NCBI GenBank assembly: GCA_028713285.1
Contig: JAQTOP010000013.1
Span: 1-50,485, forward strand
Direction: 5' to 3'
Length of the DNA: 50,485 nt
From: Terrimicrobiaceae bacterium
Lineage (GTDB): Bacteria > Verrucomicrobiota > Verrucomicrobiia > Chthoniobacterales > JAATET01
Shown here: piece by piece, positions 25,494-34,724 of the stretch
Numbering within the stretch: the first letter of the stretch is position 1
Layout of the letters: each line of letters begins with the position of its first letter
Notes under the pieces: model-generated
What the model saw: only the letters and a program-made list of their open reading frames with translations
Databases searched by the model: none
Told to the model about the DNA's origin: nothing
Program-made: the position numbers and the translations under genes

Positions 25494-27244
25494 GGGAGGG
25501 CGATGGGATTTTTCAGCGGGAGGACGATGGTGTAGGCGTAGGCCCAGCTTTCGTCATCGGGCGTGTTGCGACGGGTGACGACCTTTGCCTTGTCATTGGG
25601 GGCGATGGAGAACAGAGGGGATCCCTGGAGGTTGTTGACAAAATCGTCGATGACCTTCGCCTGGCTCGGGTTGTAGAAATAGAGACCTTGAATCTCGATC
25701 GCATCGATAGCGGGCTTCACCGGCGCGGTGCCGGGCCGCTGGCGGGTGGGAGCGGCGGGCGGCGGCGGCGGGGCCTGGCCCTGCTTGGTGTCGAGCAGGC
25801 TCAACGAGCGGCCATTCGACATCGGGGTGAGCCGGGTGATCCAGATGAACTGCGGGGGCAGCTTTGCGCCGAGTTCGTCGATGATACGCACCCAGATGTC
25901 GCGTTCCAGGGCGCTCGTGAGCAGCGGTGTGGCGACCGCCTCGAGTTGATCCTGGGCCTTCTTGAGGCGGTCGAACTCCTGGGCCTTGGAGTCGAGCGCG
26001 GCAATGTCGCGATTGACACCTTCGAGCACGACGCTTTGCACGGCGGAGGCCTTTGAGAAATAGATCCAGCCCTGGATGAGGGCGAGGAACAGGCAGACGG
26101 TGGCGGCGATGAGAAACGGCTTGCGCCTGGCGAGGGTCTGCGCGTTGACCACGGCGGGCGGGCGCAGATTGATCTCGATGGGGCAATTCCCGAGCTCGCG
26201 AAGCGCAAGGCCGACGATTTCGCCGGCGGCGTGGGCATTGGCGGAAAGGATCTGCGTGTCCACCGTGGATGCGATGGCGACGTTGCGAAAGGGATTGAAA
26301 AACTCCACGGGCATCTGGAGCTTTTCGCCGAAGAATTCGAGCATGTAGGGCATGCTGACGGCTCCTCCCGCGAGGAAGACGCGCAGCGGCTGGGTGCCCC
26401 CCTGGTTTGCGCGGTAGAAGCTGATCGAGCGGACGATTTCGGCGTGGAGGCGGGTGAGGGTGGTGCGGGCGAGCTTGGAGATGCGGCTGGCGAGTTCGTC
26501 CTCGTGCTCGGCGTAGGAGCCGCCCAGGCCGACGAAGCCCTTTTCCTTTTTCGCCAGTTCGGCGGCCTCGACGGGCTGGCCAAATTCCTTGGCGATGGCG
26601 ACGGTGATCGCGTTGCCGCCGACCGGGATGCTGCGGGTGTAGGCCTTGTCGCCTTCGATGAAGATGAGGTTGGTCGTGCGCGAGCCGACATCGACGAGCA
26701 GCGAGCAGCCGTCGAGGTCGGCGTAGTTGTAGCGGAAGGCATTGAGCAGGGCGAGCGGCGCGACGTCGATCTTCCGGGGCTCAAACCCCGCGGTCTCGAC
26801 GGCGCGGTTGATGGCCTCGAGCAGGTCGGTTTTGATCGCGAGGAGCACGACGTTGAGTTTGCCGTCCCTGGCCTCGCCGAGCGGTTGATAGTCCCAGACC
26901 ACTTCGTCGATCGGGAAGGGAATATTCTGCTGCGCCTCGAAGGCGATGATCTGGTTCAGGTCCTCGGCGGTCGAACCGGGCAGCGAGAGGTAGCGGGTGA
27001 AGACGGACTGCGAGGGCAGCGCGTAATTTACCGGGCTGTTGGGGATTTTCGTCTGGGCCTTGAGCTGGGCGATGGCGGCCTCGAGCTGGCCGGGCCGCGA
27101 CGCATCGGCGCCGGGATCGGCAAGCAGTTCGGAGAAATCCAGTCTGGAGAGGGTGAGGGCGCCGGCCGGGGTCGTGTGGAACTCGGCGAGCGCCACATTC
27201 TGCATCCCCAGATTCAGCACACGGATACGGGTCGGGGCGGACAT
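25490..27244 (-). CDS. PilM-PilN fusion, type IV pilus assembly ATPase-like (Amuc_1101-like)
   Basis: A 584-aa protein. Residues 1-350 form a PilM actin-like domain (LLVDVGSRTTNLIFIEGD phosphate-binding loop, VFLAGGAVSMPYMLEFF adenosine motif). INLRP at 358-362 is followed by one transmembrane helix (376-396), a coiled coil and a periplasmic domain. In PilN, INLxP is the short N-terminal peptide that docks on PilM; here both partners lie in one chain. Ordinary PilM is about 350 aa. The gene sits 36 bases after the exported-protein gene and overlaps the PilO-like gene by 4 bases. Confidence 0.88.
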   Translation of the reverse strand: MSAPTRIRVLNLGMQNVALAEFHTTPAGALTLSRLDFSELLADPGADASRPGQLEAAIAQLKAQTKIPNSPVNYALPSQSVFTRYLSLPGSTAEDLNQIIAFEAQQNIPFPIDEVVWDYQPLGEARDGKLNVVLLAIKTDLLEAINRAVETAGFEPRKIDVAPLALLNAFRYNYADLDGCSLLVDVGSRTTNLIFIEGDKAYTRSIPVGGNAITVAIAKEFGQPVEAAELAKKEKGFVGLGGSYAEHEDELASRISKLARTTLTRLHAEIVRSISFYRANQGGTQPLRVFLAGGAVSMPYMLEFFGEKLQMPVEFFNPFRNVAIASTVDTQILSANAHAAGEIVGLALRELGNCPIEINLRPPAVVNAQTLARRKPFLIAATVCLFLALIQGWIYFSKASAVQSVVLEGVNRDIAALDSKAQEFDRLKKAQDQLEAVATPLLTSALERDIWVRIIDELGAKLPPQFIWITRLTPMSNGRSLSLLDTKQGQAPPPPPAAPTRQRPGTAPVKPAIDAIEIQGLYFYNPSQAKVIDDFVNNLQGSPLFSIAPNDKAKVVTRRNTPDDESWAYAYTIVLPLKNPIALP

Positions 27245-27280
27245 TCGAGAAGAGGGCGTGTCGGGTAAAACGTGGAGGGG

Positions 27281-27910
27281 CTAGTTTCCGGCCTTGGCTT
27301 TGACCGCGTCGAAGTAGTCGTAGAACAGCGGTGCGAAGGGCGTCTGGTCCTTGCTCAATACGAGGCCTGCGGGTCCCTGCTGGAATTTGTTCCACCACGA
27401 CGGGCTTCCCTTGCCTTTGCCGGTGCTCATTTCCGCGACGAGCTGACCCTGAACGCTGGCGGTTACTCCGATGGCCTGGGTGGCGGAGGCGACGCTCGCC
27501 GGTGGACGGGCGCCGAAGAAGCGCTTGAGCGTTTGCGGGCTGACGAGGGCGACGGAGTGATGCACGTCGGTGCCGGAGGTCACCCCCGTATGGATGATGG
27601 TTCCGGTGAGAAGAGTGCCGGTGCGGTTTTGCGCGCTGACGTCGTTGAGGAGCACGTAATAGTTGAGCGTGAGGTCATCGATCGGCGGGGCGTTTCGGAC
27701 GGGCGACTGGTAGGTGAAGGAAACTTCGATCCACAGCCAGTCCTGGCTCGTCGCCTTGCGCTGCGGCCCGATGCTGATGGTGAACTCGGGTGTCTTTTCC
27801 AGGCTGGACTTGATGTCGGTGATCTTGACGGGAGAGTTGGAAACCTGTGCCTGCAACAGGGTGGTCGCGACGACGAGGAGGGTGGCTGCCGGGAAGAGGG
27901 ATCGGATCAT
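27281..27910 (-). CDS. Exported protein, first gene of the pil/secretin operon (Amuc_1102-like)
   Basis: A 209-aa secreted or periplasmic protein. The signal peptide ends near LLQAQ (residue 22); the rest is beta-rich (DWLWIEVSFTYQSP, LTLNYYVLLND) with a C-terminal helix FAPLFYDYFDAVK. I do not recognise a named domain. As first gene in the operon it matches the place of Amuc_1102. A pilin-like subunit is unlikely because there is no type III signal peptide. It may be an accessory periplasmic component of the secretin system. Confidence 0.65.
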   Translation of the reverse strand: MIRSLFPAATLLVVATTLLQAQVSNSPVKITDIKSSLEKTPEFTISIGPQRKATSQDWLWIEVSFTYQSPVRNAPPIDDLTLNYYVLLNDVSAQNRTGTLLTGTIIHTGVTSGTDVHHSVALVSPQTLKRFFGARPPASVASATQAIGVTASVQGQLVAEMSTGKGKGSPSWWNKFQQGPAGLVLSKDQTPFAPLFYDYFDAVKAKAGN

Positions 27911-27947
27911 TGTTCAGGGGCTGCGGGTTATGGTGGAGGAATTGCGC

Positions 27948-27976
27948 AGGCTAGAGAACGCCTGCACTCAAGGCAA
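27948..27976 (-). promoter_or_regulatory. Candidate promoter of the pil/secretin operon
   Basis: On the minus strand TTGCCT (27976-27971), a 17-base spacer and TAGCCT (27953-27948), 38 bases upstream of the first ATG. It is the only good pair I see in the gap after the decarboxylase gene. Confidence 0.4.
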
Positions 27977-28019
27977 ACAAGATTCTCGCAAAAGACCATG
28001 AGATTTTTATGCAAATCCA

Positions 28020-28970
<951 letters not shown>

Positions 28971-29048
28971 GCGGCGAATTGTCTATGCGGAACGTGCCGG
29001 GCAACGCGAGCAGAAAACAGGCCCCGGACCGCCCGCGCGCGAATTTTT

Positions 29049-30440
29049 CTATTTTGCGCCCAGGCCGAAGGCCACGACCGGCACGGTGCGCAGCAGGATC
29101 CACAGGTCGAGCGCGAGCGACCAGTTGTCGATATATTCGAGATCCATGCGCACCCAGTCGGCGAAATTCGTCACCGCGTTGCGCCCGCGCACCTGCCAAA
29201 GGCAGGTGAGGCCGGGCCGCATGCTGAGGCGGCGGCGGTGCGCGGTACTTTCAAATCGCTCGACTTCATAGACCGGCAGCGGGCGCGGGCCGACGAGGCT
29301 CATGTCTCCGCGCAGCACGTTGAGGAGCTGCGGCAGCTCGTCGATGCTGGTCTTGCGGATGAAGCGGCCGAATGGCGTGACGCGCGGGTCGTCCTCGATC
29401 TTGAAAACGGGGCCGCTCATCACGTTGTAGGCGGCGAGTTCGGCGCGCTGCATCTCGGCGTTCGAGTGCATCGAGCGGAATTTATACATCGTAAATGGCC
29501 GCCCGTGCCGGCCGGAGCGCTTCTGCACGAAGATCGCGGGCCCCGGCGAGGTGAGCTTGATGCCGAGCGCCACCGCGAGCAGCACCGGCGAGAGCACGAT
29601 CAGGCCGAGCGCCGCGAGCGTGCGGTCGAGCACGCTCTTGACCAGCAGCGCCCACGAGATGTCGGGTGTCGTGCGGAAGACCAGCATCGGCCGGTTCGCC
29701 AGCAGCTCGTAGGTCGGGCGCGCGATCGACGTGCGAATGAAATCCGCGCACAGCCAGGCCTCGACGCCCTCGAGTTCGCACGCCTCGATGGCCCGCTGCA
29801 CGACGTCGAGCTGGATCGAGCCGAAGGCGAGCAATACGCGGCCGACCGAGTGTTCATGCACCGCGGCGATGAGCGGCGCCATGTCGTCCGTCACGAGGGG
29901 CACGCGCGCGACGACGGCGATTTCCAGCCGCTGGCTGTGCGTGAAGCCCGCCTCGACCTCCGCCATCTTCGCCGGCTCTCCGACGATGAGGATGCGCTCG
30001 CCCACCGAACCGTCCTTGAGCGTGCGCTTGTAGATCGCGGTGACGAGGCGCTCCTTGGCGATGAGCGCGAGCGGGGCGGACATGATGAAAAAGAGGATCA
30101 CCGAGCGGCTGGGGATCGGCAGCTTGAGCAGGAACGAGCTGGCCGCCAGCAACGCGAGCAGCCAGAAGCTCGCCCGGGCGATCTGCGACACGGATTTCCA
30201 GACCGTCTTCTCGAGCGGATACTGGTAGTAGCCCTGCAACTCGAGCAGGAACGGGCCGAACGGCACGATGACCGCGAGCACCCACACGAAGTATTTGAAC
30301 TCCGGGATATCCGGTGAGCTGTCCAGGCGCAGGATGCCCGTGAACCGCAGCCAATGGCAGAGCCAGAAGATCGCGCCCAGGATCGCCGCGTCGGCGAGTT
30401 CGTTGAGTTGAAGGTTGATTTCCTGCTTGCGCGCTAACAT
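29049..30440 (-). CDS. Polyprenyl-phosphate sugar phosphotransferase (WbaP/exopolysaccharide type)
   Basis: A 463-aa inner-membrane enzyme that starts a repeat unit by moving a sugar phosphate to undecaprenyl phosphate. About four hydrophobic helices (residues 15-125), a nucleotide-binding-like middle domain ([13 protein letters not shown]), one membrane hairpin near 272-295 and a cytosolic catalytic domain with [34 protein letters not shown] and [16 protein letters not shown] 30440. It lies 78 bases upstream of the decarboxylase gene on the same strand and diverges from aroD. Which sugar it uses is not visible. Confidence 0.92.
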   Translation of the reverse strand: MLARKQEINLQLNELADAAILGAIFWLCHWLRFTGILRLDSSPDIPEFKYFVWVLAVIVPFGPFLLELQGYYQYPLEKTVWKSVSQIARASFWLLALLAASSFLLKLPIPSRSVILFFIMSAPLALIAKERLVTAIYKRTLKDGSVGERILIVGEPAKMAEVEAGFTHSQRLEIAVVARVPLVTDDMAPLIAAVHEHSVGRVLLAFGSIQLDVVQRAIEACELEGVEAWLCADFIRTSIARPTYELLANRPMLVFRTTPDISWALLVKSVLDRTLAALGLIVLSPVLLAVALGIKLTSPGPAIFVQKRSGRHGRPFTMYKFRSMHSNAEMQRAELAAYNVMSGPVFKIEDDPRVTPFGRFIRKTSIDELPQLLNVLRGDMSLVGPRPLPVYEVERFESTAHRRRLSMRPGLTCLWQVRGRNAVTNFADWVRMDLEYIDNWSLALDLWILLRTVPVVAFGLGAK

Positions 30441-30500
30441 ATAACGGCGGCCCCTCGCACGGACCTCTGAAGGGCAGTTTAGGTAAGTTTAGCATCGATC

Positions 30501-31178
30501 ATGCGTCAAAGAAAAAGCCCGCTGCGCCTGGATCGCGCAAACGTCGTCGGCGTCGCGGAATCTCCCGCCGCGCTGCAGCTCGCCCGCGCCCTGCCGTCCG
30601 GCGCGCTCGACGCGATCGAGGTGCGGCTCGACGCATTTCGCGCCGCGCCGGACTTGCGCGCTTTCGGCGTGCCGATCCTCGCGACGGTGCGCAGTCCGGA
30701 CGAAGGCGGGCGGAACCGCCTCAATCCCCGAGAGCGCGCCTCGCGCTATCTTGCCGTGCTCGACCATGCGGAGGCGATCGACGTGGAGCTGGCCTCCCGC
30801 ACGGCGCTCGCGTCCGTGCTGGATGCCGCTCGCGACACCCGCCGCCGGATCGTGCTCTCGTTTCACGACTTCTCGGGTACGCCCTCCGCGGCTGCATTGA
30901 GGGCCATGCAACGCCGCGCGGCGGCGTTGGGAGCCGATGTTTTCAAGGCCGCCGTCACCCCCCGCACGCCGGGCGAGTTGCTCGCGCTGCTCGCGCTGCT
31001 CGACGACCCGCCGCTGCCGACCGCGGTGATGGGAATGGGCGCATTCGGCAAGATCTCGCGCCTGGCCGCGGCCGCATGCGGCTCCGTGCTGAACTACGGC
31101 TGGATCGAGCGGCCCAACGTCGCCGGGCAGTGGTCCGCCGTGGAATTGCGCGCCAGGCTGGACGAGCTCGGCGCGTGA
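30501..31178 (+). CDS. aroD: Type I 3-dehydroquinate dehydratase
   Basis: Third step of the shikimate pathway: dehydrates 3-dehydroquinate through a Schiff base. At 225 aa it is slightly short for the family. H122 (SFHDFSGTP), K149 (DVFKAAVTP, Schiff-base lysine) and R187 (MGAFGKISR) fill the catalytic and binding places. Glu40 and Arg42 in IEVRLD match the substrate-site EVRLD. The stop overlaps the next start (GTGA), linking it to a transporter and trpD, so this is an aromatic amino-acid cluster. Confidence 0.94.
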   Translation: MRQRKSPLRLDRANVVGVAESPAALQLARALPSGALDAIEVRLDAFRAAPDLRAFGVPILATVRSPDEGGRNRLNPRERASRYLAVLDHAEAIDVELASRTALASVLDAARDTRRRIVLSFHDFSGTPSAAALRAMQRRAAALGADVFKAAVTPRTPGELLALLALLDDPPLPTAVMGMGAFGKISRLAAAACGSVLNYGWIERPNVAGQWSAVELRARLDELGA

Positions 31179-32065
31179 GCGGCCAGGCTGCCCTGCTGTG
31201 GCTGCCGGCGATCGCTGCGCCCGGCTACGCGCTGGCGGCGATGTTTCTCAAGCGCGCGCTGTCGGCGGGCTGCGGTCAGGCGCAGGTGAATCTCGCCGCG
31301 AATCTGATGCCCGCGTTGCTCTTTCAGACACTCTGGTTCTGGGCGGGGCCGGTGGACTGGTCGCATGCCTGGGAGCCGGCTGCCGTCGTCGTCGCGTATT
31401 TTGTCGGCCAGATTTTCGCGTTTCGCGCACTGCGCCACGGCGAGGTGTCCGTGGCCACGCCGTTGCTCGGCACGAAGGTGCTGTTCACCGCGGTCTTCAG
31501 CGCGATCGTTTTCGGCCAGGCGCTGGCCGCGCGCTGGTGGGTCGGCGCGGCGGCCAGCACGTGCGGCGTGATCCTGGTGACGGGCGCGACGTGGCGCATG
31601 CTCGCGCCGCGCCTGCTGCGGCCCGACGCGCTGTATTCCGTGGGCGCGGCGGCGGCCTTCGGGCTCACGGATGTGCTGGTGCAGCATTGGACAAGGCACC
31701 TCGGCGTGCTGGTTTTCGTGCCGATCATGTTCGGCCTCGTCGGCGCGGTGTCCGTGCTGGTCTTCGTTCCGCGCGAAGGAGGGCGCATCCTTGCGATGCC
31801 GCGGCAGGGGGTCGTTCCGCTGCTTGTCGGCTCGGCGATTCTTGGCATCCAGGGGCTCGGCATGGCCACCGCGATCGGTTTGCACGACAGTGCGACGGTC
31901 GTGAACATCATTTACAGCTCGCGGGCCGTGTGGAGCGTGGTGCTCGCGTGGCTGCTCGCCAGGACGCTGGGGATGGACGAGGCGCATGACGCAGGCGGGG
32001 TGCTCATGCGCCGGCTTGCGGGTTCGATGTTGCTGTTTGCCGCGGTTATCGTCGTTTTGTTGTAG
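31175..32065 (+). CDS. EamA/DMT-superfamily transporter
   Basis: A 296-aa membrane protein with about ten hydrophobic helices in two repeats, the EamA pattern (VATPLLGTKVLFTAVFSAIVFG in the first half, VNIIYSSRAVWSVVLAWLLA in the second). GTG at 31175 overlaps the aroD stop by 4 bases; upstream in-frame ATG codons lie inside aroD. Members export amino acids and related metabolites. Between aroD and trpD it might move an aromatic compound, but this is only context. Confidence 0.85.
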   Translation: MSGQAALLWLPAIAAPGYALAAMFLKRALSAGCGQAQVNLAANLMPALLFQTLWFWAGPVDWSHAWEPAAVVVAYFVGQIFAFRALRHGEVSVATPLLGTKVLFTAVFSAIVFGQALAARWWVGAAASTCGVILVTGATWRMLAPRLLRPDALYSVGAAAAFGLTDVLVQHWTRHLGVLVFVPIMFGLVGAVSVLVFVPREGGRILAMPRQGVVPLLVGSAILGIQGLGMATAIGLHDSATVVNIIYSSRAVWSVVLAWLLARTLGMDEAHDAGGVLMRRLAGSMLLFAAVIVVLL

Positions 32066-32072
32066 TGGCGGG

Positions 32073-33152
32073 ATGGAAGGGCTTCTCGAAAAACTCCGCG
32101 CTCGCGTCGATCTCACCGGGTCCGATGTCGCGGCGCTGTGCGCAATGCTGCTGGACGAGGCGCGGACGGTCGAGGAGCGCGCCGGGCTGTTGCGGGCGCT
32201 AACGGCAAAAGGGGAGACACCGGCCGAGCTCGCATGCTTCGTGCGCACGCTGCTGGCGCGTGCGCGGAAGATCGAGATTCCCGCGAGCGGCGCGCCGCTC
32301 ATGGATGTGTGCGGAACGGGCGGGGACAGGCAGGGGCTGTTCAATATCTCGACCGCGGTGATGTTCGTCGTCGCGGCGTGCGGCGTGCGCGTGGCAAAAC
32401 ACGGGAACCGAGGCATCACCTCGAAGAGCGGTGGCGCGGACGTGCTCGAGGCGTGCGGCGTGCGCATCGAACTCGACCCCGCGCAGGCGGCGAAAGTGCT
32501 CGACCAGGCGGGCTGCGTGTTTCTCTTCGCGCCGCTGTATCATCCCGCATTCAAGGCCATCGCGCCGGTGCGGAAGTTCTTGGCGGAGCAGGGGCAGGCG
32601 ACCGTTTTCAACAAGCTCGGTCCGCTCCTGAATCCCGCGAATCCGCCGTATCAACTCGCGGGTGTGTTCGACCCCGCGATGGTCGCGACGTATGGCGCGG
32701 TCTTCGCCGAGCTTGGCCGCACGAGGGCGTGGGCCGTGCATGGCCGCGCGCCGCGAGGCGTTGGCAGGGAACCCGAGGGCGTTGACAGGCAGCCCGGGGC
32801 CGGGTTGGACGAGATGTCCACGCTCGGGGTGACGGAGGTGCATTCCGTCGATGGGCTTTCCCGCGCCAGCTTCACGCTCGACGCGGCGGAATTCGGGATT
32901 CGGAAACCGGCAATCGAGGAATTGCTCGGCGGCAGCGCGGCGGAGAATGCCGTGCGGCTGGATTCGCTCCTGCGCGGACGTGCCGAGGGGGCGATCGCGG
33001 ACATGGTGGCGTGGAACGCCGCCGGCGCGCTGGTCGTCGCGGGAGCCTGCGCTGACGTCGGATCCGGGCTCGATCGGGCCCGCGAGGCGATCCGTTCGGG
33101 CGAGGCGGCCGCGCGCCTCGACGCGCTGCGGGCGGCTACGCGAGCGGCTTGA
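32073..33152 (+). CDS. trpD: Anthranilate phosphoribosyltransferase with a 19-residue insertion
   Basis: Second step of tryptophan synthesis: joins anthranilate and PRPP. 359 aa from ATG 32073, 7 bases after the transporter stop. GTGGD (81-85) and KHGNRGITSKSGGADVLEA (109-127) form the PRPP and anthranilate sites, and KLGPLLNP (181-188) is typical. Between VHG and GLDE an extra stretch (225-243) carries two near-repeats, RGVGREP and EGVDRQP. It sits just before D246-E247, the expected metal-binding pair. The frame is kept. A family relative (TrpD2-like) is possible but the overall match is to TrpD. Its 3' end overlaps the opposing gene by 17 bases. Confidence 0.92.
   Translation: MEGLLEKLRARVDLTGSDVAALCAMLLDEARTVEERAGLLRALTAKGETPAELACFVRTLLARARKIEIPASGAPLMDVCGTGGDRQGLFNISTAVMFVVAACGVRVAKHGNRGITSKSGGADVLEACGVRIELDPAQAAKVLDQAGCVFLFAPLYHPAFKAIAPVRKFLAEQGQATVFNKLGPLLNPANPPYQLAGVFDPAMVATYGAVFAELGRTRAWAVHGRAPRGVGREPEGVDRQPGAGLDEMSTLGVTEVHSVDGLSRASFTLDAAEFGIRKPAIEELLGGSAAENAVRLDSLLRGRAEGAIADMVAWNAAGALVVAGACADVGSGLDRAREAIRSGEAAARLDALRAATRAA
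32755..32795 (+). repeat. Imperfect tandem duplication inside trpD
   Basis: Two units, 32755-32774 (20 bases) and 32775-32795 (21 bases), both read GAGG-CGTTG-CAGG--CCC with a few changes. They make up most of the in-frame insertion at residues 225-243 of TrpD. Confidence 0.75.
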
Positions 33153-33915
33153 AATCCACCCGCGACAAGTGCGGCATGTCCCGCGCCAGATCGAGGAACT
33201 GCGCGGGCGAGAGGTTGTAGATGCGCCCCGGAGCGGCGGCGGCGTCGCCGAGGCCCGCCGCGACGGCTCGTTCGATGACCGTTGCCCGATCTTGCGCTCG
33301 CTGGCGTTCGGCTCGCAGCGCGGCTTCTTCGCTTTCTTTGAGCCGGTCCATTTCTTCCTCGGTGACCGAGTCGGGACGCGCCGCATTTTCGCGATCAAAG
33401 GTTTCGACTTCGGCCCGGGCGTAGCGCCCGCCGGTAACGAGGTGTTTGATGGTTTCTCCACAATCCGTCGGCTCATTGAGCGGCAGGCCCAGTTCAGACA
33501 GTCGTCCCGCCCCCACGGTGCGATGCGCGGCTGCGGGAAACGTGCGCGCCAGCACGATCTCCGCCATCTCTTCGTAGAGTTCCCGCAGGCGGTTGACCGC
33601 CCCGCCCAGGAGGGGCAAATAATCACGCACCAGTTCGTCCTCTGGAGTGGGGCCGCCCAGAATGAAGCTGCCTTGGAAAGGATCGGCGCTGCGGTGTTCC
33701 AGCCACCGCGCGGCGAGCGCCACTATCCAATAGTGATCGTAGTCGTCGTAGGAGCCAGCGTCGGAGATTGCCGCGCCGAACAGACCTTCAAGCAATTGCA
33801 GGCGCTTTGCCCTGTATGCCGCCACTTTTTTCCATTCGCTCCGCTCAGTGGTCCCGGCGTAGGCGCGGAAGAGGTCCCGGAGCGTCAGTAATTCGGCGTG
33901 GTTTGGTTTCGTCAT
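33136..33915 (-). CDS. Hypothetical protein
   Basis: A 259-aa soluble protein that I do not recognise. It is rich in Ala, Arg, Glu and Leu, with a charged coiled-coil stretch near 185-215 (MDRLKESEEAALRAERQRAQDR). There is no signal peptide or membrane helix. The start is ATG 33915, and its end overlaps the trpD end by 17 bases on the opposite strand. Low similarity of style to its neighbours and the two small genes beside it suggest an accessory patch. Confidence 0.6.
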   Translation of the reverse strand: MTKPNHAELLTLRDLFRAYAGTTERSEWKKVAAYRAKRLQLLEGLFGAAISDAGSYDDYDHYWIVALAARWLEHRSADPFQGSFILGGPTPEDELVRDYLPLLGGAVNRLRELYEEMAEIVLARTFPAAAHRTVGAGRLSELGLPLNEPTDCGETIKHLVTGGRYARAEVETFDRENAARPDSVTEEEMDRLKESEEAALRAERQRAQDRATVIERAVAAGLGDAAAAPGRIYNLSPAQFLDLARDMPHLSRVDFKPLA

Positions 33916-33979
33916 GCGTTAAAGGTAACCCAGCCGCTTGGACAAAGCCGGTCCGATACCGCAAGAGTTTTCGCAAATT

Positions 33980-34339
33980 TTATGCGGTCCGGAGAACCTG
34001 GAGGAGCGTCTCCAATGACTTCCTCCGCTTACCCGGTGGAATGAAAGTCAGAAGGGGGCTTAGAGCTGCGATCAAAATCGTTCGATTCCTCCAGAGCCAT
34101 CCCAAAGCCGCTTTCGCCGATTCGGGAATATCCACGCGCGAAGTGCCCGCTTTGGCGCCCGGTGAACTGGCGCATCGTTTTGTAGGAGACATCGGCAACA
34201 GCACAAGATTGGCTGCCGTCGCCTTTGCCGACGGCTTTGGTGTGGCGGCAGAACCGGATTTCCCCTTTGCGACGCTCTTCTTCGGCACCGCGCGACGCGC
34301 CCGTTTTGCGACAGGAGGAGGGCTGCTCTTTTTTGCCAT
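33980..34339 (-). CDS. Hypothetical small basic protein with one hydrophobic segment
   Basis: 119 aa from ATG 34339 (an open frame reaches 34417). The first half is Lys/Ala/Pro-rich (MAKKSSPPPVAKRARRAVPKK), like a histone-H1-type or disordered tail. Residues about 85-105 (WLWRNRTILIAALSPLLTFI) are hydrophobic and may anchor it in the membrane, with basic flanks. No named domain is seen. The function is unknown. Confidence 0.5.
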   Translation of the reverse strand: MAKKSSPPPVAKRARRAVPKKSVAKGKSGSAATPKPSAKATAANLVLLPMSPTKRCASSPGAKAGTSRVDIPESAKAALGWLWRNRTILIAALSPLLTFIPPGKRRKSLETLLQVLRTA

Positions 34340-34426
34340 GGTGATGTGATTGCTTCCGAGGGAGGGTGAAGTCAAGCGCCCGGCGTTCATCGAAAAGGTG
34401 AAACCTGCCAGAAGCACCGCGAGCGC

Positions 34427-34696
34427 CTACGAGGCTGCCGTGGCGACCTCGATCTCGGCGATCAGGATGGGATCGAGAATCCGCATGCGGTCCTCGTCGC
34501 CGAAGACGATGAAGCGTCTTCCGGTGGGCGATAGCTGCGCATGATCCTGCGTGGGCACGGGCACCTGTTCGCCATCGGGCAGCCGCACCTTGAAGGGCCG
34601 GAAAGGCTGGGCGTGAAGCAGCTCGCGGATCGCTTGCGGGGCCACGGGAAACGGATACGCGGTCGGGGTGGAGTCGTCAATCGGGCGGATGAACAC
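34427..34696 (-). CDS. Small conserved-type hypothetical protein
   Basis: 89 aa from a GTG at 34696; an in-frame GTG further in is also possible. The core AIRELLHAQPFRPFKVRLPDGEQ and GRRFIVFGDEDRMRILD matches a small protein type I recall as frequent in Planctomycetes and Verrucomicrobia, with unknown function. It lies 28 bases from the end of livF on the same strand, but is not part of that operon as it comes before it only by chance of order. Confidence 0.55.
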   Translation of the reverse strand: MFIRPIDDSTPTAYPFPVAPQAIRELLHAQPFRPFKVRLPDGEQVPVPTQDHAQLSPTGRRFIVFGDEDRMRILDPILIAEIEVATAAS

Positions 34697-34724
34697 TCCA
34701 GATGTGCACCCCGACGGGGAAATC

